Shown here: one piece after another, positions 22,501 through 35,400 of the stretch | How positions within the stretch are numbered: the stretch's first letter is position 1 | How the letters are laid out: each line of letters begins with the position of its first letter | Assembly (NCBI GenBank): GCA_013399875.1 | Contig: VXAZ01003462.1 | Coordinates: 1-64,000, forward strand | Direction: 5' to 3' | Length of the DNA: 64,000 nt | Source of the DNA: Gymnorhina tibicen | Lineage: Eukaryota > Chordata > Aves > Passeriformes > Artamidae | Made by a program: the position numbers and the translations under genes | The notes under the pieces: generated by a model | Seen by the model: the letters and a program-made list of their open reading frames with translations, nothing else | Database searches by the model: none | Told to the model about the DNA's origin: nothing

Positions 22501-25500
22501 GATTTCATAACTGTGTCATTGGGTTCACTACATACAGACTTATGTTTGTAGTGTCTTCTCAAGATTCGTTGTGGGCTAAGAAAGTACAACTTCATGTAAT
22601 ATGAGATTTGATCAGCTGGGTAAAACTTCACATAGTTCTTTTTCCATATTTCACATATTTACTTTATTTGCTGCTTTACTCAGACCACACCTAGAAATCA
22701 CGTTGCAGATAGGTAGCTCATATTTTTTGAAAGGATATTGCATGAGATTCAGCTTCCAATTTTAAGGACACAATTTTTTGCGAAATTAGTAACTAAAATA
22801 GTAACCAGGAATAGGACTCTGTTCACAGTTACCAGATGATTCTGGATGTTCCCTCATTAGCTAAGCTGTGGAAGCATAAGAGTCAATAGTGAACTCAAAA
22901 ACATTTATTAGACATTTAAGACTGAAATGCTAGAATTTTTTATACAATCAGCTTCAGTATTGTAGAGTTTTATGACTGCTTCAGGAAAGCATGCTTGGAA
23001 TTATAATAAGCTAAAGACACTGGCAAGAAAAGATATTGAAATTAATTTCAAAATACTTTCTATTATTGTCTTGCAGGATCTACTGCTGTTTTGAAATAAC
23101 AGAGGGCTCAGCCTCCATAAGTAAACTGGCCTTTTTAGCTTATACCCAGGGGCTGAGTGAATTTAATGAAAAGCTTCTTAATGAAGTGGTGATAATAAAA
23201 ATGTGATATAAAGCAGAACTAACATTGAGGTAGGTCCTTATATGACTGCACCAACAAAAAAGAACTATACTCAATAACTCCTCAACTTAATCTCTTTAGT
23301 TTGAGTCAGAAACACAAAAAAACCCCAAGATCAAATAGAATATTAAAATCAGTAAAGCAACTCATACACCTCCATGTTCAGCATGGTCTAAGGTATGCTA
23401 TTGATCCAATGTTATGTATCTTTTTTAGCATATTTAACCCTGTTTTTCAAAACTGAGGGTCAGGTTAAAATACTGACTCTGACTGTAAGTGCATGTTTTG
23501 ATTCTTGAGCTCTGAATTGGTGAAAAACAGCAGTTTCATATAAATTACTTAAAGTAACTAAGAATTACATGCAAACTGCTAATAAGAAGAAAATCTTTAT
23601 ATACTCTCCTACATCTCTTAAACCATCACACTCTTAGATTATACATCATTGTTTGGAGAGAAATGTCAAAAAGTTCATCATGGAGTGGTTGCTTTTTAAG
23701 TTTAAGAAGAGGGTGCTTTGAAACAAAAGAAGCAATTGCACCTTACCTCATTTTTATGCATGCTGTTGAATATGGAATAACAGAGATCCAGAACAGTGCT
23801 GGAGATCTGAAAAAACAAACAATACTTTGATACATTTACTGGGAGAATGTGGTGTACGTGGTTTGATAGAAAACAGGCTTGATTCTGATCCCAGACCAAT
23901 TTAGATTGCGCACAGTTCACTAAAAAACACTCAGAGCAGGGGAAAACTTACTGATGCTATCATGAGCTGAAAAATTAGTCTTTTGTTTGAGGAGAATACA
24001 ATACAACAGTTGTCAATACAGTCTGGTGCTATAAAGATATCTAAATCAACCTCATATTTAAAATACATTTTTCTATGCTAATTGTTCTAGGGATAGCTTT
24101 GGTTTGTGGCATGTTTAATCTGTGTTGATTTACACCTACAAGCATTTCAGTCAATCAGTACTATAATCTTTAATCATGAATACTGAAATACACTGTCCCC
24201 TACTCTTTGCCACAGGACAGGGATTTGCTTATGCATGCAATCACATTAGGTGAGAACTACAGCTTCAAAGGAAGTGAGGTGTAAGACACCTGAAAAAACA
24301 GGCTCTGGGAACTGTTTTCTACAAGTTTTGGTTCACAAAACTGTAAGATTTCAAAAAGAAAAAAATCAGCACAAAATGTTCAAAATTTCCAAAATCTTCC
24401 GGATCCTGCAAATATTTTTCTCCCCACTTTGGAAATGACCATTGGGGTTGATATTAAATGCAGTGCAGCTGATCTTTCACATACTGATTTTTTCTTTTAA
24501 AGTGTTTGTAGGCTCTGGGCCAGCAGGAATGATCTGTGAAAACTTCCCCTTCCTCCCCTCTCCTCTGAGCACCCCAGAAAAAACCCATCCACCCACCAAG
24601 CACCAAGCCAGGACCACACAGGACCTTTAACTCCTGCAGAACTGTCCGGCACTTCTTGCTTCAGTGTTAGCTACTACTGGCATGGCAAGAAAGGGAAAAA
24701 AACCCTGTGCTTTTCTTTAGGTCGGCATTAGCTTCTCAAGGAAGAGAGCACATACACCAACAAACTAGCTCTGCTCTCCAGAGCTGCTGGCTCTCTGGCG
24801 GAGGCTCTGCCACCTGCAGACATCGATGCTCCGGGTTATGCAGGACAGTTAGTATGTCTGGAAGAGAGAGTCTCAGCAGATCAAACACATTACCAGAGCC
24901 AAGTTACCTGGGGTTGATCGGACATTTCCATCCACTGACTGAAACACAGTGCCAGTTGCTTTAAAAAGTAAAGAATAGGCATTAACAGTGAGTCTGTCAT
25001 ACCTTCGGACCTGTGTTTTCACTCGGGAAGTCGGGACTGGCTCGTTTTTAGCCTGTCCGGCTTTTGCTGACCCGGGTATCCTGTTCTGCACCCGGCTGCC
25101 CACCACATCCCTGCCCATACCTGTTACACCTGTCGCTGCGGGCGGCACAGGGCGCCAGCCTCCCTCGTCTCGTTACCAACCCCCCCAGGGTATTTAATAA
25201 AGCATTGACAGTCCGTTGCCGATTTCCTACCTCATTTCCCTGCCACAGAAGAGTCTCGTTTTCCACCTTCCCCGTCTCTGCCCTACCTCTCCACCGCGCA
25301 TCGCTGTCAGACGACAATGACAGACGTACCTGGTTTTGGGGCAGCTCCACACCGTCCCGGTAGCGCGAGAAAGGCTGCGGGAACCCTGCGGGACGGAACA
25401 CGGATGTGTCAGGATGTCGCGGAGCCCAGCCCCGACGGCGCTCCTCCAGAGGAGCCGACCCTTTCCGCGGGTTCTCTCGCATTCCCCCCGCCCCCGGTGC

Positions 25501-25583
25501 CGGGACGTACCTGACCCCCTCGGGAGGGCGCAGAGGCAGCAGGCGGCCAGGAGCCAGGGCAGAGCGGGCGGCGGCGAGAGCAT
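19526..25583 (-). CDS. NMS: Neuromedin S precursor (NMS), seven exons identified, model incomplete
   Basis: Secreted neuropeptide precursor; its amidated C terminus activates neuromedin U receptors, and in mammals it acts in the suprachiasmatic nucleus and in feeding. Exons read on the minus strand: 25583-25511 (signal peptide, MLSPPPALPWLLAACCLCAL), 25385-25330 (GFPQPFSRYRDGVELPQNQ), 24958-24908 (QLALCFSQWMEMSDQPQ), 23806-23747 (ISSTVLDLCYSIFNSMHKNE), 21035-21000 (ESQIASAKFTKK), 20581-20540 (DSHGTPGRPFFLFR), 19556-19526 (PRNGRTIEGSG). Every border is GT/AG and phases agree. Human NMS has GFPQP, QLAYCLSQW, DFTKKD and GRPFFLFRPRNGRN in the same order. FFLFRPRN followed by Gly-Arg is the amidation and cleavage signal. 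NMS is preferred over NMU because of GRPFFLFRPRN and the position beside CHST10 and PDCL3. Not located: the exon(s) for the RFLFHYS-type and VHPL...RRMKR segments, expected between 21.04 and 23.74 kb, and the terminal exon. Confidence 0.87.
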
Positions 25584-25810
25584 GGCGGGGCGGGGATGGA
25601 CGGATGGGCGAGCGGACGGGCGCCTTTATGGGGCCGCGCCGAGCCCCATATGGAGCCGCCGAGCCAATGGGCGCCGGGGCGGTCCCAAGCAGCGCTCCCA
25701 CTGTCGCTCCCGGTGTCGCTCCGGCTGCCGGACAAGCACTGCCGCCCCCACCGCGCCGCGGCTCGGCCTGCCGTGACGAGAAACCCCCACCCCAGCATTA
25801 GGGACCCCGT
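25060..25810 (-). promoter_or_regulatory. NMS CpG island and core promoter
   Basis: A CpG-rich block covers exons 1 and 2 of NMS and extends upstream. On the minus strand an inverted CCAAT box (CCAAT on the plus strand at 25664-25668) is followed by a TATA-like CCATAAAGG (complement of 25623-25631), about 40 nt before the ATG at 25583, so the 5' UTR would be very short. The element calls come from sequence only. The long ORFs reading through this block are side effects of its GC content. Confidence 0.55.
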
Positions 25811-26354
25811 TCTCCACCCCCTAGAACTCTCCGTCAAAGCTGCTTTTCTAGAAGAGGTGACCGAGGGGAAAGAGTGAGAGATGAAAAGAAGATGCTGTGC
25901 ACGGTCAAGTGATGGAGCAACAGAAAATTCGGTTTTGTAGTAGGGCTTGCTGAGTGTTTCAAAATTATTTCTCCTCATAGCAGCTTGGGAAATCAAGTTT
26001 GCCTGCTAATTAGAAAGGATGTGAACTTTCATATTGAACAAGTCCTGGCCCATTTTACTACATTTACCTTCATGCGAAATAAGGAAAGCCATTCACGTCT
26101 TAATTCATTTCATAGTGGGTATGGCTGTAGAAAAGATACAGATCTGCTCTCCACAGAAAGTGTTTCTCCTTTCTTCCTGATTTAATCACTGGGTTTGACT
26201 ACAGAAAACTCTTCCTGGTTTTCTCTGTGCAAGTTTTAAGGGCAATGCTTTCTAATCAGATCACAGACTGAGAAAGGCAGAGTCCTTCCGAACTCTTTTT
26301 TTGTTGTAGACTTTGGGCCTGCTGAAGCAAATATATATTCAGTTGTCCAACTTC

Positions 26355-26426
26355 TAACATAGCGGGGTTGGAACTACATGATCTCTAAGATCCCTTCCAA
26401 CCCTAACTATTCTGTAATTCTATGTA
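26355..26426 (+). mobile_element. CR1 LINE extreme 3' end
   Basis: Short piece with the CR1 3' signature: ggggttggaactacatgatc, cccttccaaccctaactatt and a degenerate octamer tail ctgtaattctatg. Confidence 0.85.
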
Positions 26427-29400
26427 CTAGATGTGCTTGGGAGGCAATGGTTCCAGTGTGGGATATGAGACATGAAGAGCTGCAGAAGGTATTATTGTCA
26501 CAGCATCCCACCTTGTCTCATAATGTCCCTCAATGGCTGTGCTGCACACTAAAAGGATGACGGCAGGGCTGTTCCTGGTGAGAGCATCTCAGAACAGTCA
26601 GGGAGGAGACACACCTGCATTCTCAGAAAGAAAAAGGGAGCCAGACTTCATCGACTTTGTCAGCTACACAGCTGTGTGTCCTGAACACGTAAAGAGGCAC
26701 TGGAGCAGCCGAGGGACCCCAACATCATTAGTTCACCCTTTGTTCCTTCCCCTGGGAGAGATGGCTGTCTTTGCCTCATCATAGTCTTTTGGGGGCAATA
26801 ATCTGAGTAGGGAGATGTCAGGAGAGGTCAGACATTGCTGGAGCAGACACTCAGCTGTCAGATTCTCACTGTCTTAACTGGAAATGGGAGTTTCAAGACA
26901 GGATAGAATTCAAAGAGATTAGTCCCTCTGACTGTATAATTTTTATCCTCTGTGGGAGCTAAAGCAGATTGCAGCAAGTTTTGTGATGAAGGTTTCTCAC
27001 AGCAAATCCTCCCAGGCTTTCATTAACAAGAACATGCAGGGTTCCAGGAAGCCCATAGCTCCTATTTGCAGTGGCCCTGCTTTCTACCCAAGTCCATGAA
27101 ATCCTGGACTGAAAGGACTCTCTGTGTTTGTTAAATTTTCTCATAAAAGGACGATGGTGTTTTATTTTTTGATGGCAGCAAGAAGTAGGTTTGTGTTTGG
27201 TGTAATTTATTTAAGCCAATGTAGTCACAGAAACATGAAAGCAGAGCCCCACTAAGTGTGAGCTGGGCTCATCAGAGGTAGACAGTAAAATGAGAGAAGG
27301 TAAAGATACTCTGAAGGATTGCACATTTTCATATTAACTATCTTCTTTCTGTGTTTCAACACTAACCAAACTTAAAATTATTGTTCACCAACAGTGTTTC
27401 TCTTGCCATGCTTATCACAGATCTTGCATCCAAATCACTCCCATGCTGCAGAATTATGGGATCTTAGAGAGCCATCACAGATTCACTATTTGCTATTATT
27501 TTTTTAAGATTAACATATGAGATACCAATCCTTTTAAATCCTAATAATTTGCTATCTTTTTACAAGAGAATACTATTAAATTATTACCAGATTGCTAGTG
27601 ATAGTTCACTGTAATGGGATGTGGTTCTCTGGCTTTCCCTATCTGGTGAGAAAAGCACAGTCTTCTGCTTTCTTCCTCAGGTGACCCATTACCTGATGAA
27701 ATTCCCACTTTTTCTCACACAACCTGTTACATAGTAGCCTCTTTCAATGTATTTAAACACATCTGAGTTTAGGAGTGGGATTTTATTTTTGTAATAGCAT
27801 GGGAAAAGTGGCATGTGATCATGTTGAGTGGGTAAAATCTACTTCTACCTTACATAAAATACTGGATTCTACCTGAACCTTTCCTTCCTCCTTTTCATGC
27901 ACAATAAACCATCTGCTGCTTTATTTCACCCTTTACCAGGGAGTACCCTAAGTGTCTTCTTTCAGCAACTTTTGCCCACAGTGAAGCCTATGGAGCTATT
28001 CATTTGCATCAAGTGAGGCTTAATACTTAGAGATGAGATAAAAATTAACTCATTCAAACTCCATTAAAAAAAATCATAACTTATCTCCTAGCTGAAAATA
28101 GCATTTTATCACAGCTGTGCAGTATGAGAGAAGAATGGGAAAAGGGTTGAAAACTAAAATTTCAGATATATGAGGGTGTTATATTATGAACACATTCAGC
28201 TTCCTTAAATCAGGACTTTCTTTGCTGCTGGATGTTTCATTTCAAAGGCGTTAGCTAAGGTGCAGCTCTGCCAATGGATGTATCAACACCAAGCCACATT
28301 AATGAGCCACACTTTTACTGCATAAATAAAATTCCTGCTTTAAGGTCCTGGGCTCTCTGCACGACGAGAGAAAATTAGGGTGACTTTCAGTGCCCACAGT
28401 GATTCACAAGTGAGTTAAAAATGAAGCTTTAGTGGGGGGTCGATGAGAAACAAGAGGATTTTTTATTGTGAGTAAGGAGGCTTGCCATATATTTAGCAAC
28501 AGCAATTTTATGACACCCATAATTTTAGAATAAAACATGCTGTGATTGATAAATGAATAAGAAGAAAATTTGGCGTCAATGGGCAAAAAAGGTGAAGGGC
28601 TGGTTTCCTTTTTGTAAATGATTTCTGCAATGAAATCAGTAGTTATTGCAGACAGCAAGGACAGAGCCTGCAAAATGTCACCATCGAGCAGTTCCCGAGT
28701 GCATCCCAACTGGCTGCTTCTGCTTGCTCATGCCTCTCCCCATCCGCAGCTCAGCAGTACTACGTACAAAGCCTTATCCTGCTCTGAGGGCTTTCAATAC
28801 CTCACCTACAACCTGTTTGGAAAGATGAGGAAAGCTGCAGAAAATGGAGGGTATTTATTAGGCAGACCTGCCACAGAGCCTGCAGACATCTCCCACCACT
28901 CGTCTCCTGTTACAAATGACAGTGCCTACTTACGCTGAATACAAGGCTGTGTTTGATGTAGTTTTAGTTAACATTTGTTTACCTTTCCAGCACAAACAAG
29001 TGGTCCAAATAGTGTGAGCTTGTCTCATTTTTGTTTTTGCATTGGCAAGGCTCCACTCGGCACTCAGAGCTGTGTGCCCAAACTTTGCTTTACCAGCACA
29101 TATCACACTTTTCTAAAACTGACATCTGCTATAGGTGCTGGTTTGGTTGTCAGAATGTCAAGTAAGTACAGAATAGTCAATCTTATTCTTTTGTTTGTGG
29201 TTGGGTTGCTATACTTTACAGCTATAAAGCCATGGTCTTAAAGTTGAGTAGGCTAGCAAGTAAATATTTCAAGGGGATCAGTTGAAAGCATGTCCCACAG
29301 GGCAGGAGTTCAAAGACAAGAATTAATCGAGAACATCAAAATGGAGGACAGATGCTAATGGTGAAGTTAGGAAACTAGACCAGAAATCTGATTATTTGCA

Positions 29401-32400
29401 TTCTTGACTAATTTTTGGAGAAATGTGATTTTACGTCTGCTACATTCAGCCAGAGAAGTATAAATTCCTCTGAGCAATTTGTACCTACCATGTTGTGCTG
29501 TATGGAAACAGTGCTGTAGCAATGGGCTGTATTTGGCTACAGTGGGATAAAGGATCAGTATGATTTCTAAATTTTGAGATATTTGGAAAGATCTTTAACC
29601 TGGAGCTCTGACTTGGCTTAATTTTATTTGGTGTCGCCCAACTGGACAGGGAAGCAGTATGCTCTTCTGCTTAGGCAACTGGTGGGATAACTCAATCAAG
29701 TATCTGCAACTGAGCTTGCATCAAGGATTTGTCCAGCATGATTCATTCCTGGCATCTTAGCCCTGCCATAAATTTCCAGGTGGTCTCTGAGTCAAATGCT
29801 GGAGCAGCTGACACATACTTCACACCACCAGCTGAACAAATTTGATTTTAATAGCTGAATTATAATACTGACACTCATTCATCCATGCCTCCTAAATCTG
29901 AATGATTTCATTTGTAGCTTTAATTTTCTTTGAGCATAGCTATATGTAAATCATAATTTTGTGTTTATAGAGGGATCACCGCAGTCTGTGGACACCTTAC
30001 ACTGATTAGTAGGTTAACATGCGTACCACACATCTCAGATTTCTGGCAAATACCCAAATCCTATATCTCCATTACTATATGAGAAGAGTGTAGCTGAAAA
30101 TGTTTGTCTCACCAAGCACTGACTACAGGGAGAGCCAATCACAGACTATTTTTACTACCTGACCATGTTTCCTCAAAGATCATTCACTCTAAACCCACCA
30201 GCCAGAGAGAAGAAATCACTAGACTACATTAATGTGTTTCAGTATCATATGACCCATCAACCCTGTGCTGGGTGATATGACTCATCATCTGCCTGACTTT
30301 AAAACACAAAATGATACACAAAAACCAACCCATCTGGGAAGCTGAGTGCTTCAATAACGAGCTCAGGCCTCTGGACACTCCAGCTTATGTGTCACTTACC
30401 ACTGAGTGAGGAGCAAAGAGTTTAACCCAAAGCTCTGCTTCCCTTATCCATACTTATCAGCACTTAATCCTGTCAGACATCTGAGTTGAGTGCCATTCAA
30501 AATGAGTAAGTACGCAAACACTATCACTTACAATTATTGCTGAAGATATCTGTATTTTTATTCTTAAGTAATTTGAATTACTTAACATGCAAGCAATTAA
30601 TTTTTCTCATTCTGTTTCAAGTTGTCTATATCTTTACAGAATATTGAAAATTAAGTGATTGCTTCTTTGACACATTAAATGTCATTTGTATGAACTGTTG
30701 TATGCCTTCTGACTCCTGACTTAAGCTGTAAAACTTAAGCTAATTTTTATGCTGTCCTTTGGCCAAAGCAGTTATGCCTTGACACTCACTGGCCTGAGTA
30801 TTTTTTTTATCTCATTAGATTATATGACTCCACAAAAGCTTTACGGTAGCAAAAAGAAAAACTTTTCAGGTGTTAGAGAATTTTATTGGCCTGAAAAGAT
30901 TGGAATTGTAAGTTTCATGGAAATGCACTTCTGGGTCTAGCAATCAGAGGAGACTGTAATCCAACAATAAACTAAGAGCCATTAATACTAATCCTACTAC
31001 TTGGATTAGGGTCCCTACCTGTCTGTCAGTAGTGATGTCTCATTCACAGCGTCTACTGAGAATTGTGTCTCACCCTCAGAAGCTGTTTCTCTCCGCAGCT
31101 GAGCTCTAGAGCCCTTTGTGCACAGAACACATACATCTTTTCACTATGGCAAAAGATCTGCCTGGTCTGCCTGTAAGCAGCTGTCCAGAAGAATCACAGG
31201 TAAACAAAAGGCAAGTTTTCCTTTGAAGGAACCATTTTACAGTTGAATGTCTTTTAAAAACTTTTAATCTCCTTCTCAAATAACTTTGAATCAGTTTTTT
31301 TTAATTGTTATCTTTTCCCAAAGGTCTGTTTGCAGAAGCACGGTGGCATTTGTTATAGATGCAGAATTCATTTGTATCCATTAACACCCTATTTACACAT
31401 TATCTTCTTGAGTTTAGTTGTTCCATGTGGGCCAAACCTTGAATTAAGAAAGGTCTCCCTGCCTGGGGAAGGACCCCATGAATGATCATTTCTGCTCACT
31501 TGATCTCTGCTCTGGGAACTTTGTGTTGCTCAGCCCTTTCCAGGCCCAACAGGGGCCAAAGTTCCAGTCCAAGATCTAGACACACCATTAGACATAAATG
31601 AACAGAAAAAGACCTCCCATAATATGATGCACCAGCTAGACAAGACAAGACAAATGAGGGAGAATGATAGTCAGGTGGCAGGAATACAGACATTTTAGGA
31701 GTTCCTTTCCTTCATCTGTATTTACTTTCTCTTCTTAGTAAGTATTTCTTGACAGCAAAATATTGTGGGGGGGAATGCTTTTGTGGACCACCCTTGACTA
31801 AATAGCCTGGTAAGACAGGAAGTTGAGTGTCAACAATGCACATGAGTGAAACACCAGAAACTGTCTGAGAAGATGCTTGACCAAACTGGTGCTGCTTATA
31901 GATGAAGAAGACCATCACCAGGATTTAACAGTAACCAGGAATTTGGCGTCTTTTGAAATATACTGAGCTTGAAAAGAAGTGCAAAAGGTGCACCAAAAGT
32001 TGCAACAGAGGGTAGTGCCCTGGTGATGGCAACGGAGCAGGGTTTGACAGTGACAGGGGCCTCGCTCAGCACTGGCACTGCAGCACCCATGTGGATTGGG
32101 GGACACAGCCAGCACCCAGTAGGGGTGACCCAGTGGATGTAGTGCAGACCCTGCACCTGTGGTCCAATAGGGCTTACTTGGTGGCATGAGGATTCAGGGA
32201 GTGTTGGGAGCAGTGGGGGATCACACACAGCCAGAGCACACACATCCCCCAAAGGAGAAGTGGGCAGGAGGGGAGCCCCTTACCATGGACAGAGGGGTAG
32301 GCACCTGTCCCTCCCTGTGCAGAATTTGAGCATTTGGAGATTAGTTATACAAGGGTGTTCAAAAACTTCTAGTTCAGTAACAGTTTGTGAGTGTCTAATG

Positions 32401-35400
32401 TTGAGGTTTATCTGTTGGTATAGTTCTTGAATATATTTTTTACCAGTTGCTGATCAATTATGTGCTGTTAATAATTCAATAAACTACTTCAGTCTTGAGT
32501 TGGTTTAAACTATGAGCAGTTTTTCCCTGTGATAATTATGCACCTGGATGTCCCTCAATGCTAGCAACATTGTGCACGAAATGCAGTAAGGCCGGCTTGC
32601 TTTTCCCCTTTATAGCAACACATCTTGAGAAGGCTTCTTGTCTGTCTTAAATGACAACTGCTGCACTATCTCCTGGCTCTGAAGGCTCCAAGATAAAGAA
32701 GAAATTACTCCAAAGCCAAAAAAGAAGGGGAAAAATTGAGAGAGAATTTGAAGGAAATAATGACAAAGAACAGAGCAGAGATCTTATCCACAGGGAAAAC
32801 TACTTTCTGACTCAGCAGAGGACCACTCTATCCCTCATGTTTTGTCAAATGCAGTCCCTGCCTCTCTCAGCCCTACTACAGAAAAATGTGGAGGCTGGAG
32901 CCTCTCTAGCATATAAGTGGAGAAGACAGACTTTTCTCTGCAGTATAATTTGCTGTAAGGCACCCCACTTGAAAGTGAGCAGACAACTCAGGGTTTTACC
33001 CGGAAAGACTTAATTGTTAAAGAAGGAGGAAAAGGCAAAACAGGCAGCCACAACCATGGTTATATCAGGTACCTTTCTCCTAAGTACATGTCACTGGGGA
33101 GAGGTTTAGCAGAGATGACACTTTGGGATTGCATCTCATAATTTGTTAATATAAAAAGATACAGTGCAGTAACTGGCAAATCCTGTTTAGTTTATCACTG
33201 CAAACCTCAGAGATTTATGATGGCCAGACGTATGTGCCTATCACAAAGTCACATGAAACTGGAGATCGTGTTATGTTCATTTAGCTGGATGGATAGTCCT
33301 GAGACAGGAGAATTAATCGCATATAATTTCAATTTTCTTTTTCTTTCTGTTGACACAGTTATCGTATTCCCAGTTGGCAACAGAGTATCTAAAGAAGATA
33401 GCATTTAGGAGAAATCAAGGGAGAGGAACAAAGTTAAAATCGATTCATCTACGATGAAGTACAGTAAGATAAATGAGTATAACATTAAAGAAACCAATAA
33501 AGACCATGATATAGCTTCATGAGTATAATAAAGTTACAGAAACAATTTCTAGAGAGTATATTGGATATATTTCCAAATCTCAAGCTATAATTTGAAAAAT
33601 ATTTTTAAATGTCCTCTGTTCTACATATTTGTGTATCCAATTTCTGCTGGTTTTACATTAAAAAAATACACAATCACTTCACAGCATAGCCTGGCAGGTT
33701 CTAGCAATTTGCTGAGTTTTTGGCATAAAACAGTGATGCTGCTGCAGTTCCTGGTCTTCCTTGCAACTCTGAAAGGCAGTCTTGAAGTAACTTCTATATC
33801 AAACTAGCATTATCAAGCATTTTTTAAAAGCAGGTTTATTGGTGCCATGGAATCAATAACGTGCTTCACTTATCCAGTTGGAAAATGCTAGTGAAGAAAA
33901 GAGATTTTTCCTGTGTGAAGGAGTTGGATAAGATGAAATCTGTGTGCAATGGCTTAAGGATAACCTCCTAATGACTACAGTGTGATAACAACGAAAAAAA
34001 AAAAAGGAGAAATCAAGCAGAGCTCCCTGCCTTCTGTTTGGAGAAAACATAGCCAAAATTATTTTTCCTGTTCTAACTCCAGCAATATCAAGAGAACAGC
34101 AGAAGCTGATATGACCCAATAACTTCTGTAAGAGGAGCGCATTTAGACAACAACAGTGCAAGGCACAATGTGGCACCACAAGTTATCCAAGAGAATGAGG
34201 CTCAGTGCATTGCTGTTGTTAATCGTTCCTGAAGGAGAAAATAATCTGCCCTCTTTGCAGTGGCTGGATCAATGAGTCACTGCTCAGTGACACGGTTTCC
34301 TTAATGAACTGAGTGCTCAACGAAGATGTGTAAATTAGGAAATAAGGATGTCACAGGAAAGTACACGCTAACTGCTCTGGTAGGGTTTTTTTCAAACCAG
34401 GAAAGCCCACTAGTTAAATGATGTAAAATATAAAAAGACAGAATGTCTAGAGGGAATTTGTAAGTGGATGGAGGGATGGCAGCCTCGTTCTTTTCTGGGG
34501 ACACAGCTTAAAAGAAAGACAGTGTTGCTGTGGAAATATGCCTGCCTAAGTGGTGTGATGCTTCCAAATGCACGGCTGGGGTGTTCCTTATAGTAAAAAA
34601 CAGAAATAGTTGTAATTCTCAAAGATTATTGTGCGCAGAACCTGAAGGTGAACAGAGGAGCTAATGCCCTGCAGCAAGAGCTGACAGCCTAAGAAAGGCA
34701 AAGGTTTGGCTCCAAATGGTCAAAAAAGATTGTATTTAATAAGAATTTATGCTGTTATATGGTAAGAGATGAATGCTTAATACAGCTGATATGGGCTGCC
34801 CACAATATTTTTAAAAGAACTGAGAAAAGATTCTGTAGGATCTGTGCTATGAGATGGTATCTTGAACCACTAAAAAAATGTACTTCTAATCATAATACTT
34901 AGTTCACACTTGAAAACAACATCTTGGCTTGGCTTACTCCTTTTTTATTTCATTTCATCATTTTGAGCTCAGATGTAGATTTTGCAATTTAGAGCAACAT
35001 CACTTGAAAAAACACATCATGATACTTTCTTAAACACTACACTGACAGATATAAAGCATTAAACAATGACTTTTTTCTTTGCTTGAAGTATAAAGCTAGC
35101 ACCTTCAAAATTGCCTTTTATCAAATACCAATTGCAATAGCAACAGGTGACTTATTCATTTAACTGTATGCTTTGTAACTGAGTATCTTATAATACTTGT
35201 CAGAGATCGTCTGTGAATATGAATTTCATCTTGTTAACCTTCTTTCATTTAAGTTGAATACATAGCAAGAAGATGTAAAATCATTCTCCCTCTTTTTAGG
35301 TGAAGAAATTCTGGAGATAAAACATAATGCTTTTCGTGGTTGATCTATCATGGCTCGTCCTGACATAAGGTTTAATGGATGGCTGGTGGTCACACAGTTC

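Noticed and set aside
23480..23560. Minus-strand frame reading VFHQFRAQESKHAL, loosely like the human NMS segment FHYSRTQEATHP.
   Set aside because: Only about six of fifteen residues agree, the available acceptor gives the wrong phase after the exon at 23747, and no suitable donor follows. Left as a weak candidate for the missing exon.
25048..25996. Long ORFs of up to 217 codons on both strands around 25.0-26.0 kb.
   Set aside because: They lie in the NMS CpG island, where stop codons are rare; composition is Arg/Pro/Ala-rich and no domain is seen.
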